Source: a bacterium UBP10_UBA1149 (lineage in GTDB: Bacteria > Desulfobacterota > Binatia > UBA1149). Taken from it: a stretch of DNA of 9,723 nucleotides. Below, in pieces: positions 7,690 to 9,723 of the stretch. The stretch spans positions 48,110 to 57,832 of the forward strand of contig DBZX01000082.1 of assembly GCA_002311335.1 (NCBI GenBank), written 5' to 3'. Under the pieces are notes generated by a model. It saw only the letters and a program-made list of their open reading frames with translations. It was not told where the DNA came from and did no database searches. The translations under genes were made by a program, and so were the position numbers. Positions within the stretch are counted from its first letter, which is position 1. Every line of letters begins with the position of its first letter.

Positions 7690-8665
7690 CGGTTGTCTCC
7701 GCTGTCGTGCTCCGCTCCGTTATTCTCTCAACAACCCTCAGGCCGGCGCTGCGCGCGCGGGGATTGCGCTCTATCTCGTCGCTCCCGGCGACCTGGCGCT
7801 TGCCGAGCAGGCGGGTACGCGCCTGCCAACCACAGCTGCACACCGGCAGGTCGGGCGGACACAGGCAGTCGGCCGACCACTGCCGGAAAGTCCTCTTCAC
7901 TATCCTGTCTTCGAGCGAGTGGTAGGAGAGCACGGCCATGCGGCCGGCGGGCCTGAGCAGCTTCCAACCCTGGTCGAGCAGGGTTGTGAGTTCGTCGAGC
8001 TCGCTGTTGACCGCTATGCGCAGCGCCTGGAAAGTGCGCGTGGCCGGGTCGTGCCCCGGGCGGCCGCGCAGCCCCGCCTCGCGCACGGCCTGCGCCAGGT
8101 CCGACGTGCGCGCAAAAGGCGACAGCGCCCGCTTGCGTACCACGGCGGCGGCCACCCTGCGCGATTTACGCTCCTCGCCGTACTGGTAAAAGATGTCGGC
8201 CAGTTCGGCCTCGGAAAGTTCGTTGAGCAGGTCGGCGGCGGTGGCGCCGGTGGAACGGTCCATGCGCATGTCGAGCGGACCGTCCTTGCTGAAACTGAAC
8301 CCGCGCTCGGCGTCGTCCAGCTGTACGCTGGATAATCCCAGGTCTGCTACCACCGCATCCACTCCATCATCCCATCCCAACCGCGCCAGCTGCTCAGCCG
8401 CCAGCGAGTAACTGTCGTGCACCAGGTGCAAGTGGCCAGCCTCGCTGGCCAGCCCGGCCCGGGCGCGTTCAACCGCCTCGCGGTCACGGTCCATCGCCAG
8501 CACCTCGCCACCGGGCCCACAAGCCTCGAGCAGGCGGCGGGTAAAGCCACCCTCTCCCAGTGTCAGGTCGAGCGCCCTGCAACCCGGCCGCAAGCCCAGC
8601 GCCTGCATGACCTCATCAATCATGACGGGTGTGTGGGTGCCGATATTCGAACCCTCGTCGTTCAA
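7676..8665 (-). CDS. rsmH: 16S rRNA (cytosine1402-N4)-methyltransferase RsmH (MraW)
   Basis: SAM-dependent methyltransferase that modifies N4 of C1402 in the 16S rRNA decoding centre; the gene is a near-constant member of the dcw cluster. The 329 residues are slightly longer than the usual 300-315. Seen: HTPVMIDEV (11-19), the family's N-terminal signature; SAM-binding DLTLGEGGFT (33-42); ADLGLSSVQLDDAERGFSF (107-125); PLDMRMD (130-136); YGEERKSRR (162-170); ATRTFQALRI.VN (208-220); SYHSLEDRIVK (247-257); a four-cysteine CLCP...CSCG stretch (C267, C269, C276, C278), common in non-enteric RsmH; and NPRARSA.LR (301-310). The start is TTG at 8665: no ATG or GTG lies in frame upstream of the essential HTPV motif, and the first ATG (residue 15) would cut the motif. 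GGTGAG lies 5 nt before the TTG. The 135-bp gap to mraZ carries possible control elements, listed separately. It overlaps ftsL by 14 nt. Confidence 0.97.
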   Translation of the reverse strand: MNDEGSNIGTHTPVMIDEVMQALGLRPGCRALDLTLGEGGFTRRLLEACGPGGEVLAMDRDREAVERARAGLASEAGHLHLVHDSYSLAAEQLARLGWDDGVDAVVADLGLSSVQLDDAERGFSFSKDGPLDMRMDRSTGATAADLLNELSEAELADIFYQYGEERKSRRVAAAVVRKRALSPFARTSDLAQAVREAGLRGRPGHDPATRTFQALRIAVNSELDELTTLLDQGWKLLRPAGRMAVLSYHSLEDRIVKRTFRQWSADCLCPPDLPVCSCGWQARTRLLGKRQVAGSDEIERNPRARSAGLRVVERITERSTTAETTGDTA

Positions 8666-8673
8666 CTGCGCTC

Positions 8674-8701
8674 ACCCGCGACCGCAGGCTGCCCGGCGGG
8701 T
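8674..8701 (-). promoter_or_regulatory. hairpin over the rsmH ribosome binding site (candidate)
   Basis: On the minus strand ACCCGC (8701-8696) and GCGGGT (8679-8674) are perfect inverted repeats around a 16-nt loop that can form a few more pairs. The 3' arm contains the first half of GGTGAG (8676-8671), the only Shine-Dalgarno-like sequence before the rsmH TTG start. In mRNA the stem could lower rsmH initiation when ribosomes do not arrive from mraZ. Function is inferred only; six GC-rich pairs can occur by chance in this base composition. Confidence 0.3.
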
Positions 8702-8722
8702 CGATAGGCCACTGCCCCCCAG

Positions 8723-8738
8723 TCTATAACACCGGTGT
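8723..8738 (-). promoter_or_regulatory. candidate internal promoter with operator-like palindrome before rsmH
   Basis: In the mraZ-rsmH gap the minus strand reads TGTTATAGA, an extended -10-like element (TG-N-TATAGA; hexamer at 8728-8723). The TG is the end of a perfect 10-bp palindrome, ACACCGGTGT (8738-8729). No convincing -35 hexamer is present; AT-rich TTAAAA lies upstream at the wrong spacing. A start here would give a leader of roughly 50 nt that includes the hairpin over the rsmH ribosome binding site. This could be a secondary promoter for rsmH and downstream genes; confidence is low because sigma factor preferences of the organism are unknown. Confidence 0.25.
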
Positions 8739-8800
8739 ACAGTTTTAAGCCCCGCGCCGCCCGGCCGCGCACAACTGCTCGAGGCTGCTTCGAAGGGAGT

Positions 8801-9250
8801 TCAGAAAGAAAAATCGCCGAAGAAGGAGGGGTCCTGCCTGGCCTCGTCGAGCTGGCGACGGCCGTTTTCCCAGTCGGGCTGGCTCCAGAGCTGGAACTTC
8901 TGCAGGTCGCCGGTAAAAACGGCCTCCTTGCCCAGGCCCGCGTAATCCCGGAGTTCCACGGGCACCAGCACCCGCCCCTGGGCGTCGATCTGCTGGTCCT
9001 GGGCGGGATGAACGTAGAGGCGCTTGAAATCGACGGTCCTCGACTCGAAGGGCGGCATTTCGCCCAGGCGGGCTTCCAGGCGGGCCCACTCGCTGAGCGG
9101 GTACAGATCAAGGCACCTGAACCTGGAGTCCAGGGCCCTGGTCAGTACTACCGCGCTGTCGCCCAGCTGGGCAAGCTGCTCACGAAAACGACGGGGGATC
9201 GCAATGCGCCCCTTGTCGTCGATTGAGTGTGCAAACGTGCCCCTGAACAT
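8801..9250 (-). CDS. mraZ: transcriptional regulator MraZ
   Basis: DNA-binding repressor of the dcw operon, normally encoded by its first gene and acting on its own promoter region; the protein forms ring-shaped oligomers. The 149 residues are the usual length. Both SpoVT-AbrB-type half domains are visible: DDKGRIAIPRRFRE (11-24) and DAQGRVLVPVELRDY (89-103), each with the D-x-[KQ]-G-R-x-x-x-P signature. The N-terminus MFRGTF matches the family, and an in-frame TGA two codons upstream rules out a longer protein, so ATG at 9250 is firm. No Shine-Dalgarno sequence sits in the normal place: the preceding bases are a run of eight T, and the nearest strong purine motif, GGAGG, ends 26 nt upstream. 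A TGGGN repeat array starts 85 nt upstream of the ATG and is the likely operator for this protein. Confidence 0.96.
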   Translation of the reverse strand: MFRGTFAHSIDDKGRIAIPRRFREQLAQLGDSAVVLTRALDSRFRCLDLYPLSEWARLEARLGEMPPFESRTVDFKRLYVHPAQDQQIDAQGRVLVPVELRDYAGLGKEAVFTGDLQKFQLWSQPDWENGRRQLDEARQDPSFFGDFSF

Positions 9251-9329
9251 GAGTCAAAAAAAACGTGGGTGGCCAACCTCCGAAGAGATTGTCCACATTC
9301 CAGCCCCCGACCGATTCCAACCAAGGAGA

Positions 9330-9389
9330 CCTTTCCCCACACAGCCCCACAACCACCCACAAGTTCCGTTTCTATCCCACTTCACCCCT
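9330..9389 (-). promoter_or_regulatory. MraZ operator: array of 10-bp TGGGN-N5 repeats
   Basis: Read on the minus strand, three perfect TGGGN pentamers start at 9359 (TGGGT), 9349 (TGGGG) and 9339 (TGGGG), each separated by exactly 5 nt. This is the arrangement reported for Escherichia coli MraZ: three TGGGN direct repeats with 5-nt spacers. The same 10-bp phase continues upstream with ACGGA at 9369, TGGGA at 9379 and AGGGG at 9389, giving six units in register, four of them perfect. The array ends 79 nt before the mraZ ATG and on the operon-proximal side of the rnpB terminator. The 10-bp period matches one DNA turn, so all units face the same side, as suits a ring-shaped oligomer. Autoregulation by the adjacent mraZ product is inferred from family knowledge. 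Confidence 0.8.
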
Positions 9390-9410
9390 GAAGAGCAAGT
9401 GTTTTTTTTT
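9369..9410 (-). promoter_or_regulatory. candidate dcw operon promoter (Pmra)
   Basis: On the minus strand a nine-base A-tract (9410-9402), resembling an UP element, is followed by TTGCTC (9398-9393) as a weak -35. With an 18-nt spacer comes TAGAAA (9374-9369) as a weak -10; ATAGAA gives 17 nt. Transcription would then start near 9362, leaving an mraZ leader of about 110 nt and placing the three adjacent perfect MraZ repeats just downstream of the start, where bound repressor would block RNA polymerase. The hexamers are poor matches, so the exact promoter is uncertain, but some promoter is expected between the rnpB terminator and mraZ. Confidence 0.3.
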
Positions 9411-9472
9411 GGTTTGTGCGGGTAGCGACTAAGCCAAATATGAAAGCTGAGTGTATCCGGCTTGTTAGAGGG

Positions 9473-9487
9473 TGGGGCACTGTGGGA
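9473..9487 (+). promoter_or_regulatory. possible second, inverted two-unit MraZ-type site
   Basis: On the plus strand TGGGG (9473-9477) and TGGGA (9483-9487) are separated by 5 nt, the same 10-bp phase as the main array but in the opposite orientation and about 85 bp away. It touches the U-tract side of the rnpB terminator. Two units could be chance in G-rich DNA; if bound, it could support looping with the main array. Confidence 0.2.
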
Positions 9488-9522
9488 AAAAAAATACCGA
9501 CTGCAGGCCCGGGCTGCTCGGT
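9487..9522 (-). terminator. Rho-independent terminator downstream of rnpB
   Basis: In minus-strand RNA, ACCGA (9522-9518) pairs with UCGGU (9500-9496), and inside it GCAG pairs with CUGC, with a two-base AG bulge and a short GC-rich loop. A near-perfect run of U follows (eight T at 9494-9487). It lies about 35-40 nt after the expected rnpB 3' end and before the mraZ promoter region, so it should separate rnpB transcription from the dcw operon. Two shorter T6 runs (9555-9550 and 9541-9536) precede it and may mark processing or earlier termination. Confidence 0.85.
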
Positions 9523-9555
9523 CACAGGGGGGGCTAAAAAAGAAAGGGGAAAAAA

Positions 9556-9723
9556 CGGAGCCGGCCTGTAAGCCGGATTCTGTCCGAACACCGCCCCCTA
9601 AAGGCGGTGTCCTGGGCAGTCATTCATCTGGGCCGCCGGTTGCCCGGCGGCTCGTGCGACCTTACCCGGGGGCAAAGGACGGGCCGTCCGCCCCCCTATT
9701 TGGTCTTGCTCCGGGTGGGGTTT
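9556..9723 (-). ncRNA. rnpB: RNase P RNA, bacterial class A, 3' part (5' part outside the window)
   Basis: Catalytic RNA of RNase P, which removes 5' leaders from pre-tRNAs. The minus strand opens at the window edge with AAACCCCACCCGGAGCAAG and continues with CCAAATAGGGG, as in the P15-P16 region of Escherichia coli rnpB. The P15 GGU that binds tRNA CCA should lie just outside. Next come P17 (GGACG-GCC-CGTCC), P18 as an 8-bp stem with a GCAA tetraloop (9651-9632), which matches the known L18-P8 docking loop, then AGATGAATGACTGCCC, and the universal ACAGAATCCGGCTTA near the 3' end. An extra 8-bp hairpin (9610-9588), absent from the Escherichia coli RNA, sits where the variable helix P19 occurs in other class A RNAs. 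The 3' end is placed near 9556-9558, where a T6 run begins; it cannot be fixed without the pairing partner of helix P1. The rnpB-mraZ order is also known from Pseudomonas. Confidence 0.95.

Noticed and set aside
8662..9111. Alternative minus-strand frame covering much of mraZ and the mraZ-rsmH gap
   Set aside because: It is out of frame with the clear MraZ domains and its translation is not recognisable.
9148..9362. Short minus-strand frames starting in the MraZ array (possible leader peptides)
   Set aside because: They start at weak codons without a ribosome binding site, run out of frame into mraZ, and have repeat-derived composition.
9561..9576. CCGGC/GCCGG hairpin followed by a T6 run as the rnpB terminator
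   Set aside because: The hairpin bases belong to the conserved 3' part of the RNase P RNA, which folds differently; the stronger, separate terminator at 9487-9522 is the better call.
9382..9591. 69-codon minus-strand frame spanning the rnpB end and the terminator
   Set aside because: It overlaps a structured RNA and a strong terminator, so a protein here is implausible.
1..9723. Mobile elements, CRISPR arrays, defence or toxin genes
   Set aside because: I looked for terminal repeats, transposase or nuclease motifs and spaced repeats. Everything coding is core dcw, and the only regular repeat is the MraZ array.

Overview
The window is one co-oriented block of the division and cell-wall (dcw) cluster, all on the minus strand, preceded by the 3' part of the RNase P RNA gene. 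In transcription order (right to left) it reads rnpB (5' part outside the window), a regulatory gap of about 300 bp, mraZ, a 135-bp gap, rsmH, ftsL, ftsI, murE, murF, mraY and murD. Only 11 bases follow the murD stop; by synteny ftsW should come next, but it is not in the window.

The DNA is GC-rich, several genes start with GTG or TTG, and MurE carries the DNPR motif of enzymes that add meso-diaminopimelate. FtsI ends in a PASTA-like domain, which enteric FtsI lacks but which occurs in FtsI/PBP2 proteins of deltaproteobacterial-type lineages and of Gram-positives. The best guess is a GC-rich diderm bacterium of deltaproteobacterial or related affinity. The order rnpB-mraZ is also known from Pseudomonas, so the phylum is not settled.

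Layout: 9556-9723 is the partial rnpB. 9251-9555 holds a strong intrinsic terminator, a candidate promoter with an upstream A-tract, and an array of 10-bp repeats matching the TGGGN-N5 operator of MraZ. 8801-9250 is mraZ. 8666-8800 is a non-coding gap with an extended -10-like element, a perfect 10-bp palindrome and a hairpin over the rsmH ribosome binding site. From 8665 to 12 the genes are packed with overlaps or gaps of 12 nt or less, implying one translationally coupled operon.

The genes act together. MurD, MurE and MurF extend UDP-MurNAc with D-Glu, diaminopimelate and D-Ala-D-Ala. MraY transfers the product to undecaprenyl phosphate to form lipid I. FtsI crosslinks the finished peptidoglycan at the septum, where FtsL is a scaffold and regulator. 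RsmH methylates 16S rRNA, and MraZ represses the operon. I see no mobile element, CRISPR array, defence gene or unknown protein. The interesting material is regulatory: the long, helically phased MraZ operator, and the leader structures of mraZ and rsmH.
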